NCBI GenBank assembly: GCA_035693825.1
Contig: DASSGB010000257.1
Location: 1 to 39,166, forward strand
Reading direction: 5' to 3'
Source of the DNA: MGOM01 sp035693825
Lineage (GTDB): Bacteria > Chloroflexota > Anaerolineae > Anaerolineales > E44-bin32
DNA length: 39,166 nt
The translations under genes and the position numbers were made by a program. The notes under the pieces are model-generated. The model did no database searches. It saw only the letters and a program-made list of their open reading frames with translations, and was not told the DNA's origin. Of this stretch, positions 16,311 through 24,894 are shown one piece after another. Positions within the stretch are counted from its first letter, which is position 1, and each line of letters opens with the position of its first letter.

Positions 16311-19229
16311 ATGAAAGTGAACCCATGGGCACCGGTCTTGATGCTTCTGGCGCTGCCCTTGCTGGCCGCAGGCCCAGCCGAACCCGCCCTCCAGGAGCCG
16401 ACCGCCACCCTCGGTTCGATCATCATCGCCCCCTCGCCCACGCCTCCGATCATCATCATCCAGCCCTCGCGCACGCCGACTCCGCCCGTGAGCAGCGTAC
16501 AGACGCGCACGCCTACAGCCAGCGCCACGCCCACGCTGCCCGAGTTCACCCTGCCCTCACCGACGCTGACTCCGCTCGACTTCGGGGCGGAGATGCCGCC
16601 GACGATCACGCCTCACGGGGATCCTTACTTCCCGGACTTCGACGTGACGCTGCCCAGCCCGACCCCGACGCAGGTGACCTTCAAGGGGCCTGACGTTCCC
16701 GATCTGTACATCACCGATTTCGAAGTCACTCAGGGCATGCAGAACCTCGACAACGACATGCCCCTCGTCCAGGAGCGCACGACCGTGGCGCGCGTCTATG
16801 TCTGCACCGATTCGGTCGACTGGCCGGATGTGCGCGGCGGAATCCAGGCCTGGCGCAACGATCAGCCCCTCTCGCCGGGGCCCGGCGAGCCGGCCGGCAA
16901 AGCCCTCCTGCCGGCCAACGGCCCCATCACAGCCTGGGCGAATTGCGGCGATCGCCTCAACGTCGACGACAGCTTGTACTTCTACCTGCCTCCCCACTGG
17001 CTCAGCGGCGAGGTCACCTTGCGGGCTTTTGTCTACGGCACCGACCCGCAGGCGCCGTTTCTGTACGAGGAATCGGACAGCAACAACTTCAAGACGGTCT
17101 ACGACCTCGAGTTCGAAGAGGCCAAGGCGATAACGTTCCGATTCATTCCCCTCCATCTGCACGAGGGTTTCGACAATGACAATCCCAATGTGACCTTCTT
17201 CCCTACCGATGTCACCTTCGGCCTGTCCGGCGGGTGGGACATCGCCCACGATATGTTCCGCCTGCATCCCATCGCCGAGATGTTCGTCGAGCTCGCCGGA
17301 GAGCCGATTTCGCCCGCTTTCCACTGGCTCGGCGATGAATGGGAACTGGACGACGAGGACAAGTACGGAAAACCGCTCGACCGCCTTCAGCAGTACCGCT
17401 ACTGGGAGGACGACGCGCCCTGGTACATCGGCATGGTTTCGCCCAGCCTGCTTGGGGAAACCGAAGCCCTCGGCCTTGCGCGAGCCGAGAAAGGCGTCGC
17501 CTGGGTCATCATGGATCCGTCTCACGGATCCCTGACCCTGTGGCATGTGGAGGGCGGCGTGACGCTGGCCCACGAGCTCGGGCACCTTGCAGGCCTGGAT
17601 CACGCCCCCTGCGCCGACGACGATGGCGACGGCGAGGCGGATGAAGAAGATATCGACGGTGATTTCCCCACAGGTTTTCCGAACTGTTCCCTGGCGCCCG
17701 TCGATCCGGAAGGCTTCTATGGATTCGATGTCAACTGGGAACTCTGGGGCTTCCTCGACGGCCCGACGGTGATCAGCAACGATCCTGGCGCCGCCAAACC
17801 GCACCGCGGTTTCCCCCTCATGGGGTACGTGACCCCTAACTACATCGACGCCTACCACTACTGCCTCCTGCTCGAGCGTTACGGGGTTCACTGCAACCCG
17901 GACAGCCTGGATCTCGGGCCCCAGGGCGGCGGCGGAGGCACCGGGCCCCACGCCGACTGCGACACCCACGACAACCCGTTCCCCGGTCCGCTGGTCAACT
18001 GGGAGCTGTGCATCACGAGCGAAGGCGAGCCTGAACTCTATCGGCCCAGCACGTGGGACAGCGTGATCATCGTCAGCGGAGAGGTCGATCCTCAAGCGGG
18101 CACGGCGGAGTTCGACCACGTTGCGGTCTTGAACGATCCGCCACCGAGCCTCATCGCCGAAATGGAAGATGCGAAAGAAACGAGAATCCAGGAAGGCGAC
18201 TCCCTGCCCTACCTGCTGAGCCTTGAGACCGCTGAAGGGAGACCGCTGGTCTTCCAGGCGCTCGTCGACAACGACAGTCACCATTCGCCGCCTGACCGGA
18301 TTGCGTTTTCGGAGGCATTGCCCTATGTCTCCGGCGGAGCGATCCTGCGGCTTCGCTCGCGACCGGTCGAGGTGGACGACGACCTGTCCGATCTGGGCGA
18401 GATCCTGGGAGAAAGGCGAGCCAGCCGCTCCGCGCCTCAGGTTCAGTTCGTCGACGAGCCGGCCGAGCCGGCGCGCCCACCCTTCGAGCTGCACTGGACG
18501 GCCAGCGATCCGGATGGCGATCCGCTCACCTTCACCCTGCTCTATCGTCCGGGCCCCGACGATGCTTGGCAGGTCGTCGCCGAGGGGGCTCAGCCGTCAG
18601 GCGGCACCACGCGGCAACCCTTCGGCGTGCTCTCCGACGAGCGTGCTCTTCCGGGCGGAACGAGCGGCCAATTCCGTATCGTCGTCCAGGATGGTTTCCA
18701 ATCGGCCTCCGATGACAGCGCTCCGCTGTATTCGCTTCCGAATCGATCGCCCCTTCCACTCATCTACATCCCCGGTGAGGGATTGGTCTTGCCGGCGAAC
18801 GGCGTCGTCGTGCTGAAGGGCGCCGCCACGGATGCAGAGGATGGGCCGCTTCCCGCGGAAAGCCTCCAGTGGTCGTCGGATCGAGACGGCCCGCTCGGCC
18901 AGGGTGGGCATCTCGTGCAGCGCGGCCTTTCGCCCGGAGTTCACACGTTGACCCTGTCGGCCACGGACAGCTCCGGCGAGACGGCGACGGCCGTCGTCCA
19001 CATCGCTGTGGATCCGAATGTCGTTCGCTGGCTTCCGGACGAGAACGAGCAAGCCGCGCTGCACGGTATTCTCACGGCGGCCGGCGGGCCTGCGGAACCC
19101 GAAGAGTCGCCTGCGGTCGGCCGGCTCCCGGCGCCGGCGCTCATCGCCATCGCGGCAGGCGTGTTGCTCGTGGGCGCGGCTGGCGTGGGACTGGTGCTTC
19201 TCGGCCTCCGGCGCCGCCCTGGCCGATAG
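16311..19229 (+). CDS. Secreted, membrane-anchored metzincin-like protease
   Basis: A 972-residue surface protein. The N-terminus is a signal peptide (MKVNPWAPVLMLLALPLLAAG), followed by a Pro/Thr/Ser linker to about residue 110. The core has an intact metzincin motif, HELGHLAGLDH at 421-431, and a Met-turn-like GFPLMGY near 500-506. An acidic segment just after the motif (DDDGDGEADEEDIDGD) resembles DxDxDG calcium loops. Two Ig/cadherin-like domains follow, then a C-terminal membrane span with a basic end (LRRRPGR), which would tether it to the outer face of the membrane. The ATG at 16311 is chosen over 16266 because GGGAGG is six bases upstream and the signal peptide starts there. It is the intact paralog of the protein ending at 2522. 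Substrate unknown; calcium-dependent zinc proteolysis outside the cell is inferred. Confidence 0.88.
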   Translation: MKVNPWAPVLMLLALPLLAAGPAEPALQEPTATLGSIIIAPSPTPPIIIIQPSRTPTPPVSSVQTRTPTASATPTLPEFTLPSPTLTPLDFGAEMPPTITPHGDPYFPDFDVTLPSPTPTQVTFKGPDVPDLYITDFEVTQGMQNLDNDMPLVQERTTVARVYVCTDSVDWPDVRGGIQAWRNDQPLSPGPGEPAGKALLPANGPITAWANCGDRLNVDDSLYFYLPPHWLSGEVTLRAFVYGTDPQAPFLYEESDSNNFKTVYDLEFEEAKAITFRFIPLHLHEGFDNDNPNVTFFPTDVTFGLSGGWDIAHDMFRLHPIAEMFVELAGEPISPAFHWLGDEWELDDEDKYGKPLDRLQQYRYWEDDAPWYIGMVSPSLLGETEALGLARAEKGVAWVIMDPSHGSLTLWHVEGGVTLAHELGHLAGLDHAPCADDDGDGEADEEDIDGDFPTGFPNCSLAPVDPEGFYGFDVNWELWGFLDGPTVISNDPGAAKPHRGFPLMGYVTPNYIDAYHYCLLLERYGVHCNPDSLDLGPQGGGGGTGPHADCDTHDNPFPGPLVNWELCITSEGEPELYRPSTWDSVIIVSGEVDPQAGTAEFDHVAVLNDPPPSLIAEMEDAKETRIQEGDSLPYLLSLETAEGRPLVFQALVDNDSHHSPPDRIAFSEALPYVSGGAILRLRSRPVEVDDDLSDLGEILGERRASRSAPQVQFVDEPAEPARPPFELHWTASDPDGDPLTFTLLYRPGPDDAWQVVAEGAQPSGGTTRQPFGVLSDERALPGGTSGQFRIVVQDGFQSASDDSAPLYSLPNRSPLPLIYIPGEGLVLPANGVVVLKGAATDAEDGPLPAESLQWSSDRDGPLGQGGHLVQRGLSPGVHTLTLSATDSSGETATAVVHIAVDPNVVRWLPDENEQAALHGILTAAGGPAEPEESPAVGRLPAPALIAIAAGVLLVGAAGVGLVLLGLRRRPGR

Positions 19230-19288
19230 GCTGGAGTCAAGACCTTGCGCGGCGACGGCGTGCAATCCGCCCTCGATCGGAGGACCTC

Positions 19289-19687
19289 GTGGAACCTCGA
19301 CTGAGTTTCGTGACCCTCGGCGTCGCCGACCTTCAGCGGGCGATCCGGTTCTATCGAGACGTCCTCGAGCTGCCTCAACTCGACTCTCCGGATACCGTGG
19401 CGTTCTTCGAGCTGGGAAAGACGTGGTTGGCGCTCTTTCCGAAGGACGACCTCGCAACGGATGCCGGGGTTGCGCTCGAGGAATCGGGCTTTCCCCGCTT
19501 CTCCCTCGCTCACAATGTCCGGTCGCCGGCGGAAGTCGACCGGCTGCTGAACCATGTGGGGGAGCGAGGCGGCACGATCATCAAGCCGGGCCAGCGCGCC
19601 GATTGGGGAGGCTACACCGGGTACTTCGCTGACCCGGATGGATTCTTGTGGGAAGTCGCCTGGAACCCCGCCTTCCCGCACACGTAG
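19289..19687 (+). CDS. VOC (glyoxalase/bleomycin-resistance fold) protein
   Basis: A 132-residue protein with the vicinal-oxygen-chelate fold: 'FVTLGVADLQRAIRFYRDVLELPQ' at the N-terminus and 'GGYTGYFADPDGFLWEVAWNP' at the end, as in the glyoxalase-like group annotated only as VOC. The C-terminal Glu of WEV is kept, but the usual first metal-binding His is absent, so the enzyme class is open. The GTG at 19289 is chosen because GGAGG (19279-19283) is five bases upstream; a much longer frame that overlaps the metzincin gene is not credible. The stop is followed 16 bp later by the second CCCGGTTT hairpin. Confidence 0.83.
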   Translation: MEPRLSFVTLGVADLQRAIRFYRDVLELPQLDSPDTVAFFELGKTWLALFPKDDLATDAGVALEESGFPRFSLAHNVRSPAEVDRLLNHVGERGGTIIKPGQRADWGGYTGYFADPDGFLWEVAWNPAFPHT

Positions 19688-19703
19688 ACTATCTCGGTAA
19701 ACC

Positions 19704-19735
19704 GAAACCCGGTTTGGCTCTGCAAACCGGGTTTC
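19704..19735. repeat. Dispersed CCCGGTTT hairpin, copy 2
   Basis: 13-bp perfect stem (19704-19716 with 19723-19735) and a six-base loop, GAAACCCGGTTTG/CAAACCGGGTTTC. It lies between the VOC stop and the lipA promoter, in a position suited to termination of the VOC transcript. Confidence 0.78.
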
Positions 19736-19748
19736 ATGATCCTCGCGG

Positions 19749-19754
19749 TAGAAT
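19749..19754 (+). promoter_or_regulatory. TAGAAT -10 box of lipA
   Basis: TAGAAT ten bases before the ATG at 19765; the implied start point is at most a few bases ahead of the codon. The same arrangement precedes the minus-strand gene at 29569. Confidence 0.4.
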
Positions 19755-19764
19755 GGCTCTCGCC

Positions 19765-20694
19765 ATGAGCCGTGCCGATCCGCCTGCACCCCCAACGGAT
19801 GCCCAGGCGCCCTTGAGGCGCCCGGAGTGGATTCGCGTGCGCGCGCCCGCAGGCGAGACGTATGAATGGCTCCGCGGGCTCATGCGGAGCAAGTCTCTGC
19901 ACACCGTATGCGAGGAAGCCCGCTGCCCGAACGTGGGTGAATGCTGGGGCGCCGGCACCGCCACCTTCCTTATGATGGGCGACACCTGCACGCGCGCTTG
20001 CGGCTTTTGCGACGTCAAGACCGGCCGGCCCTCCCCGCTGGATTGGCAGGAGCCCGAACGCGTCGCCCAGGCGGTGAAGGCGATGAACCTGCGGCACGCG
20101 GTCATCACCAGCGTCAACCGCGACGAGCGCAAGGATGGCGGCGCGCCGATCTTCGCCATGGTCATCCGCAGGATTCGCGAGCTGCAGCCCGGCTGCTCGA
20201 TCGAGGTGCTCATCCCGGACTTCAAGGGCTCGCTGGATGCTCTCAAGATCGTGATGGACGCCCGGCCGGAGATTCTCAACCATAACGTCGAGACCGTGCC
20301 GCGGATGTTTCGCAAAGTCCAGCCGCAGGATCGCTATGAGTGGGCGCGGGCCACCCTGTCCAACGCCAAATCCCTGGACGGGGAGGTGCTGACCAAGTCG
20401 GGGATCATGCTCGGCCTGGGAGAGACTCTCGACGAAGTGCGCGCCACCATGCGCGATCTGCAGTCGTGGGGCGTGGATATCCTGACCATCGGTCAGTATC
20501 TGCAGCCCTCGCGCAACCATCTGCCGATCGAGCGCTACTACACGCCGCAGGAGTTCGCCGATCTCAAGACGTTCGGGCTCGAGATCGGCTTCCGCTGGGT
20601 GGAGAGCGGACCGCTGGTTCGCTCCTCCTACCACGCCGAACAGCAAGTGCGCGCCCTGAGCGCCGTCCACCGCCAACTCTACGCTGAAGCCTAG
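19765..20694 (+). CDS. lipA: Lipoyl synthase
   Basis: A 309-residue radical SAM enzyme that inserts two sulfurs into octanoyl groups on lipoyl domains. Both clusters are present: the auxiliary 4Fe-4S site C49-x4-C54-x5-C60 (CEEARCPNVGEC) and the radical SAM site C75-x3-C79-x2-C82 (CTRACGFC). The C-terminal RSSY motif (286-289), whose Ser ligates the auxiliary cluster, is intact. Length is normal for LipA. I chose the ATG at 19765 (a second ATG at 19753 is in frame); earlier starts would run through the hairpin at 19704. No lipB, lplA or dehydrogenase subunit is adjacent, so octanoylation must be supplied from elsewhere. Confidence 0.97.
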   Translation: MSRADPPAPPTDAQAPLRRPEWIRVRAPAGETYEWLRGLMRSKSLHTVCEEARCPNVGECWGAGTATFLMMGDTCTRACGFCDVKTGRPSPLDWQEPERVAQAVKAMNLRHAVITSVNRDERKDGGAPIFAMVIRRIRELQPGCSIEVLIPDFKGSLDALKIVMDARPEILNHNVETVPRMFRKVQPQDRYEWARATLSNAKSLDGEVLTKSGIMLGLGETLDEVRATMRDLQSWGVDILTIGQYLQPSRNHLPIERYYTPQEFADLKTFGLEIGFRWVESGPLVRSSYHAEQQVRALSAVHRQLYAEA

Positions 20695-20772
20695 TCCAAT
20701 CGATGTCGGAAACGCCGCTTCTCGGCAGGCCGGGCTAGCGCCTGTTGAGGAGACATCAAAGGAGGAGTTCGA

Positions 20773-21411
20773 ATGAGGATCGTACGCACGTCTCTTCTGG
20801 TCTTGCTCGGCGCGGCCTGGCTCGCCGCCTGCACGACCCCCACGCCGGCCGCACCCACAGACGCTCCCACATTGCCGCCGGCCGACACCGCAGTGCCTGA
20901 GCCATCCCCGACCGGTGAGCCCGCGCCGACGGAGGCGCCGGACCTGTCGTTCGAGCCGGCTACCTTCCAGGACGATGTCGCTGGATTTGCCTTCGAGTAT
21001 CCTGCCGCATGGATGGTTGAGAAGAACGTGACTGGCGGATCACGCGGGTCCGTCTCTCAACTGACGTCCTGGCAGCACCCGCCGGGCGGCATCACCGAGG
21101 TTCCGGCCGACGGGACGGTGCTGGATGTGACTGTTCAGCTGTGGGATCCGAAGGGCGATCTGGCAGCCTTCATCGCCCAGCGCAAAGGCGCATGGGAGGC
21201 CTCCGGCATCAGCATCGTGTCCACGCAGGCGCTGACGCTCGAGGGGGGCCAGGCGGCCGAAAGCTACGTCGTGCAAGGATCGGACGGGGCCCAATCCTTC
21301 TTCTTCTTCACCACCTTGGGCGACGACTACCTTGTCCTGAGCGGGAGCGGTGATCTGGCCTTGCTGGCCGAGATCGCCGGAACGGTGAGGTTGCTCCCCG
21401 CCTCGTATTAG
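20773..21411 (+). CDS. Lipoprotein with Pro/Thr linker, PsbP/DUF-like domain
   Basis: A 212-residue exported lipoprotein. The signal peptide ends in a lipobox L-A-A-C20. A Pro/Thr/Ala/Glu linker follows to about residue 57. The rest ('FEPATFQDDVAGFAFEYPAAWMVEK...' to 'LVLSGSGDLALLAEIAGTVRLL') resembles the PsbP-like domains found in many lipoproteins that read 'F.Y...W', but I assign no function. A strong ribosome site (AAAGGAGG at 20758-20765) fixes the ATG. The gene is followed by two hairpins shared with the convergent lipoprotein gene. Confidence 0.82.
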   Translation: MRIVRTSLLVLLGAAWLAACTTPTPAAPTDAPTLPPADTAVPEPSPTGEPAPTEAPDLSFEPATFQDDVAGFAFEYPAAWMVEKNVTGGSRGSVSQLTSWQHPPGGITEVPADGTVLDVTVQLWDPKGDLAAFIAQRKGAWEASGISIVSTQALTLEGGQAAESYVVQGSDGAQSFFFFTTLGDDYLVLSGSGDLALLAEIAGTVRLLPASY

Positions 21412-21425
21412 TCTCTGGGAAGAAT

Positions 21426-21455
21426 CGTAGGGGTGTTGAATTGAACGCCCCTACG
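21426..21455. terminator. CGTAGGGG hairpin
   Basis: 8-bp exact arms (21426-21433 and 21448-21455) directly after the lipoprotein stop. No clear T-tract. Possibly a dispersed element rather than a pure terminator. Confidence 0.5.
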
Positions 21456-21471
21456 CAACTCCGCAGGTGAG

Positions 21472-21499
21472 GCAGGGGCGGCTCAGGAGCCGCCCCTGC
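21472..21499. terminator. 12-bp GC hairpin between convergent lipoprotein genes
   Basis: 21472-21483 pairs exactly with 21488-21499 (GCAGGGGCGGCT/AGCCGCCCCTGC) with a four-base loop. Flanking T-rich bases (TTGTCGTCG) are weak. Placed to stop both convergent transcripts. Confidence 0.6.
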
Positions 21500-21515
21500 T
21501 TGTCGTCGTCAGGCA

Positions 21516-22388
21516 TCACGGCGTGGCGTCGGTCGTCCGACTGATGCATTGCCCGGTCAGCCCTGTTCCGGTGCACAGGGTTACCTTGACGTCCAGGTCG
21601 TGCCCGGTCGGATCGTACAGGAAGGAGTTGGCGTAGACGTATCCCGTGTCTCCCGGATCGAGCTCGGGGATGGACGTGCCAACGGCGCAGCCGCTGCGCT
21701 TGTCGAAGACATCTGTGACATCGTCGACCGTGGTCGAGGTGTCGTTGTCCTCCACCTCGATCTTGGCCGATTTGAACGTCACGTTGCCCGTGTTGACGAC
21801 TTTGAAGCCGGGATCCCAGCCGACGCAGCCCTCGAGGTACGAATACGAGAGCGTGAAGCTCAAGGATGGGGTCGGCGTTGGCGGGGGAGTGCTGAGCGGC
21901 AGGGCGTCCAGCGAGCCGACGATGGACACGTACCGCGTCCACAGCCAGCATGTCTCGCCCGGCTGGCCGGGGATTCCGACGATGACGTAGTCCACGACCG
22001 TCGTGCGGCCGATGATGGGCAGTTCGGAGCCTTTGAGGGCCGTGAATTCGTGGTCGTAGATTACGCCCGGCCCCTCACGGCAGTTCGTGTTCTCGTTGAC
22101 GCGAGCCGTCGGGGAAACGTTGGTCGGGGAGGGGGTGAAAGTGGCCGTCGGCGGAGGCGTGGGGGAATCACCTACCAGCGTCGGTGAGTCGGTCGTGACG
22201 GGAGAAACGACGGGCGTAGGGAGCCCCACCAGAGTGGCCCGCACCTGAGTCGCCAACGCGGCGATGGTTGCGCTGGCCGCCGGGCCCGCATCAACGGGAA
22301 GCTCGAGGGTCGGAAGGTTACACCCCGTCAGGAGCATCGAGGCTGCGAGCCCCAGGCAGAGGAGGTGCGCCATTCGAGAAGGGAGCAT
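21516..22388 (-). CDS. Lipoprotein with SH3-like domain and Ig-like C-terminus
   Basis: A 290-residue exported lipoprotein. Signal peptide with lipobox L-L-T-G-C23. A Thr/Pro-rich linker spans about 55-95. The stretch 'NENTNCREGPGVIYDHEFTALKGSELPIIGRT' is a bacterial SH3-like (SH3b) domain, often linked to cell-wall binding, followed by 'CWLWTRYVSIVG'. A second PT linker leads to a C-terminal beta domain resembling the 'NTGN' type found in Chloroflexota envelope proteins. GGAGGAA five bases before the ATG at 22388 supports the start, and a promoter lies at 22445-22473. It is one of three SH3/PT-type lipoproteins in the window (with 24895 and 28790). Confidence 0.85.
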   Translation of the reverse strand: MLPSRMAHLLCLGLAASMLLTGCNLPTLELPVDAGPAASATIAALATQVRATLVGLPTPVVSPVTTDSPTLVGDSPTPPPTATFTPSPTNVSPTARVNENTNCREGPGVIYDHEFTALKGSELPIIGRTTVVDYVIVGIPGQPGETCWLWTRYVSIVGSLDALPLSTPPPTPTPSLSFTLSYSYLEGCVGWDPGFKVVNTGNVTFKSAKIEVEDNDTSTTVDDVTDVFDKRSGCAVGTSIPELDPGDTGYVYANSFLYDPTGHDLDVKVTLCTGTGLTGQCISRTTDATP

Positions 22389-22444
22389 GACTTCCTCCGG
22401 ACAGCGGTCTTCTTTGTAGCCTTTGCGGCGGCCGTCCGGAGCCG

Positions 22445-22473
22445 ATTATGCGTGAGATGAGAAACCTGGGCAA
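22445..22473 (-). promoter_or_regulatory. Promoter of the SH3 lipoprotein gene
   Basis: On the minus strand: TTGCCC (22468-22473), 17-bp spacer, CATAAT (22445-22450). The predicted leader is about 50 nt before the ATG at 22388. Confidence 0.5.
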
Positions 22474-22611
22474 GTCGGCACCCGTCGCCGGGACTGAACG
22501 AAACCGTCTCCAGCGCCGCCGGCGCCCTCCTCCACTTGCCGCCGGCCGCAGACGCAGGTAGAGTAGCTGCGCCACGCGGCGACGATCTCATCGGCCCGCA
22601 CGAGGAAAGTC

Positions 22612-23037
22612 ATGCCGTCCTTCCGTTTCGCCCATCCGATGGAGGTCCGCTACGCCGACCTCGACGCCCAGCGGCATGTCAACAACGTGGCGGTCTTCTC
22701 GTATATGGAAACCGCCCGGGCCCACTACCTGCAACACCTCGGGCTGTGGGACGGTCGCGACTTCGACTCCATCGGGATCATCGTCGGCGAAGCTTCCTGC
22801 CGCTACCTGGCGCCGATCAGCTACGGGCAGAGGATCGAAGTGGCCGTGGCCGTCACGCATCTCGGGCGCAAGAGCGTGACGGTGGAATACGCCGTGCGGG
22901 ACGTTCCATCCGGAGAGGAACTCGCGACCGGCCGGACGATCCTGGTCACCTACGATTACCGCTCCAACCAGTCGATCGCCGTGCCGGAGACCTGGCGCAA
23001 GACGATCGAGGACTTTGAGGCAGGCAAGGGCAGCTAA
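22612..23037 (+). CDS. Acyl-CoA thioesterase (4-hydroxybenzoyl-CoA thioesterase-like hotdog fold)
   Basis: A 141-residue single hotdog domain of the YbgC/FadM type. The segment 'EVRYADLDAQRHVNNVAVFSYMETARAHYL' contains the conserved Asp and the HVNN motif; 'LAPISYGQRIEVAVAVTHLGRKSVTVEY' is the later strand pair. It should hydrolyse an acyl-CoA thioester in the cytoplasm; the chain type is unknown. GAGG lies seven bases before the ATG at 22612. It is followed 49 bp later by an LLM oxidoreductase on the same strand, which may share a transcript. Confidence 0.88.
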   Translation: MPSFRFAHPMEVRYADLDAQRHVNNVAVFSYMETARAHYLQHLGLWDGRDFDSIGIIVGEASCRYLAPISYGQRIEVAVAVTHLGRKSVTVEYAVRDVPSGEELATGRTILVTYDYRSNQSIAVPETWRKTIEDFEAGKGS

Positions 23038-23086
23038 ACTTCGATCGGCCAGCGATTGACCTGTCGTCCATCGTCGAGGTCCACAT

Positions 23087-24088
23087 ATGCTTCTAGATGC
23101 CAGCCTCGCCCCCGGATCGCTGAACGACATCCCCGCTTTCGCCAAAGCCGCTGAGACGATCGGGTTCGACGCGCTGTGGTCGAGCGAGACCCAGCACGAC
23201 CCGTTTCTGCCGCTGGCGCTGGTGGCGGAACACACCCGCCGCCTGCGATTCGGGACGGCGGTGGCCATTGGATTCGCCCGCAGCCCGACGGTGGTCGCCC
23301 ACACGGCGTGGGACTTGGCCCAGGCATCGGGCGGACGGTTGCTGTTGGGCCTCGGCACGCAGGTGCGGCCGCATATCGAGCGGCGGTTCGGCATGCCCTG
23401 GCCGGCCTCGCCCGTCGGCCAGATGAGGGAATTCATCTTTGCGCTGCGGGCCGTGTGGAAAAGCTGGCAGACGGGAGAGCGCCTCAACCTGCGCGGCGAA
23501 CACTACACCCTGACCCTGATGACTCCTTTCTTCAGTCCGGGGCCGATCGACCGCCCGGAGATTCCGGTCTACCTCGCCGGGGTGAATCGGGCGCTGTGTC
23601 GATTGGCGGGGGAAGCCGCCGACGGCTTTCATGTGCATCCCTACCACTCCGAAAGATATCTGCGCGAAGTCGTACTGCCCTCGATCGAGGCTGGGCGGCG
23701 TGAGGCGGGCCGGAAGGAGAGAGCCGTGGCCGTCTCCGTCTCCGCCTTCGCCGCCACGAATGAGATCGAAACGGAATTCGTCCGATCGCAGATCGCCTTC
23801 TACGCATCCACACCCTCCTACCGGCCGGTCATGGACTTGCACGGTTGGGGGGTCATCGCCGACGGACTGACCCAGTTGTCGCGCCGCCGGGCCTGGGGCG
23901 AGATGGGCGGACTGATCACGGACGAAATGCTGCGCACGTTCGCCACTCTCGCCGCGCCGCAAGATCTGGCTTCGGCCCTCAAGTCCCGCTATTCGGGCCT
24001 GGCCGACCGCCTGACGCTCTACCTGCCTTTCGCGCCCGGTGACCGGGACGACTTTTGGCGAGACCTGGCGACCGAACTTCGATCGTAA
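23087..24088 (+). CDS. LLM-class F420-dependent oxidoreductase
   Basis: A 333-residue luciferase-like TIM barrel, close in pattern to the TIGR03617-type F420-dependent enzymes. Seen: 'IPAFAKAAETIGFDALWSSETQHDPFLPLALVAEHTRRLRFGTAVAI', the 'ARSPTVVAHTAWDLAQASGGRLLLGLGTQVRPHIERRFG' motif typical of the family, and 'LAGVNRALCRLAGEAADGFHVHP'. Such enzymes transfer hydride between coenzyme F420 (or FMN) and a substrate; F420 use here is inferred from the family. GAGGT lies seven bases upstream of the ATG. Confidence 0.88.
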   Translation: MLLDASLAPGSLNDIPAFAKAAETIGFDALWSSETQHDPFLPLALVAEHTRRLRFGTAVAIGFARSPTVVAHTAWDLAQASGGRLLLGLGTQVRPHIERRFGMPWPASPVGQMREFIFALRAVWKSWQTGERLNLRGEHYTLTLMTPFFSPGPIDRPEIPVYLAGVNRALCRLAGEAADGFHVHPYHSERYLREVVLPSIEAGRREAGRKERAVAVSVSAFAATNEIETEFVRSQIAFYASTPSYRPVMDLHGWGVIADGLTQLSRRRAWGEMGGLITDEMLRTFATLAAPQDLASALKSRYSGLADRLTLYLPFAPGDRDDFWRDLATELRS

Positions 24089-24194
24089 AGGCTGTGTCGA
24101 AGGCAGACTCATTCCGCGGCAGGCATCCTTTGCCGTCGGCCGGAGCGGAGCCGGACGCCGCATCGGGCCGGCGGGGTGGGCCCATGCCTCAGAC

Positions 24195-24223
24195 TTGACA
24201 GACGGGCCAACCTGGGGTTAATT
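24195..24223 (+). promoter_or_regulatory. Promoter of the small membrane protein gene
   Basis: Perfect -35 TTGACA (24195-24200), 17-bp spacer, -10 TTAATT (24218-24223). This is the best canonical promoter in the window, 20 bp before the ATG at 24244. It suggests sigma-70-type expression independent of the LLM oxidoreductase gene upstream. Confidence 0.6.
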
Positions 24224-24243
24224 GGCTCCACCTCGCCCTACCC

Positions 24244-24711
24244 ATGCCTACCCTCGCTTTGACTCCCCGTCAGGTTCGCTGGGCCCGTGGTTGGATGACC
24301 CTGGTCCTCTTGGGGCTGTTCATTTTCGCCATCGGGATTGCACCTGATCTGATCGGCATGGACCGCAGCCCTGTTGTGGGATTTGTCCAGGTGGGGGTCT
24401 GGCTGGTGGGGCTGGCAGTCTTGCTCCTGGCGGCATATTCGACGCTGCGTGTACTGCGCAACGGTCGGCCAGAGACGCTCTTGTCCGAGGTGGGGGCCCG
24501 GCTCATCGCTACGGGTTATGTCGTGGCCGCCGCCGCCTCGCTGGCCGACTTCATCGGCATCGGCTCGCACTCCATTCCCACGCTGCGCTTTGGCCATCTT
24601 CAGGTGATCGGGCTGGTCGTGGGCGTGCTGGTGAGCCTCCTCGGCGTCATTCTCCTCTGGCCGCGATCGGGCGCCCCGGCCGACGCTTCGCCGGCAGTTT
24701 CTGCAGCCTAG
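24244..24711 (+). CDS. Small four-span membrane protein
   Basis: A 155-residue protein with four predicted membrane spans (about 18-35, 44-66, 86-106, 119-142) and an Ala/Pro/Ser C-terminal tail. No family is recognised. It has its own strong promoter and no obvious partner. Confidence 0.7.
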   Translation: MPTLALTPRQVRWARGWMTLVLLGLFIFAIGIAPDLIGMDRSPVVGFVQVGVWLVGLAVLLLAAYSTLRVLRNGRPETLLSEVGARLIATGYVVAAAASLADFIGIGSHSIPTLRFGHLQVIGLVVGVLVSLLGVILLWPRSGAPADASPAVSAA

Positions 24712-24894
24712 CCCGCTCGCTGCGCCCTTCCCTAAAGTAGACAACCGGAATGGCTCGTGCAAGCTCTGGTGGGATCCAGCAACCCGAGTGGAATAGTAGG
24801 GTTGCCATGGTGGGGGCGCTGCGCGTTCCTCATGGTAGGATGGCCCAGCGGAGGGCCGCCGTCGAGCGACCACTCCCGTGAAGGTGAGGGAAGC

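Noticed and set aside
19648..19764. Extended N-terminus for lipoyl synthase
   Set aside because: It would translate the VOC gene end, the hairpin at 19704 and the -10 box.
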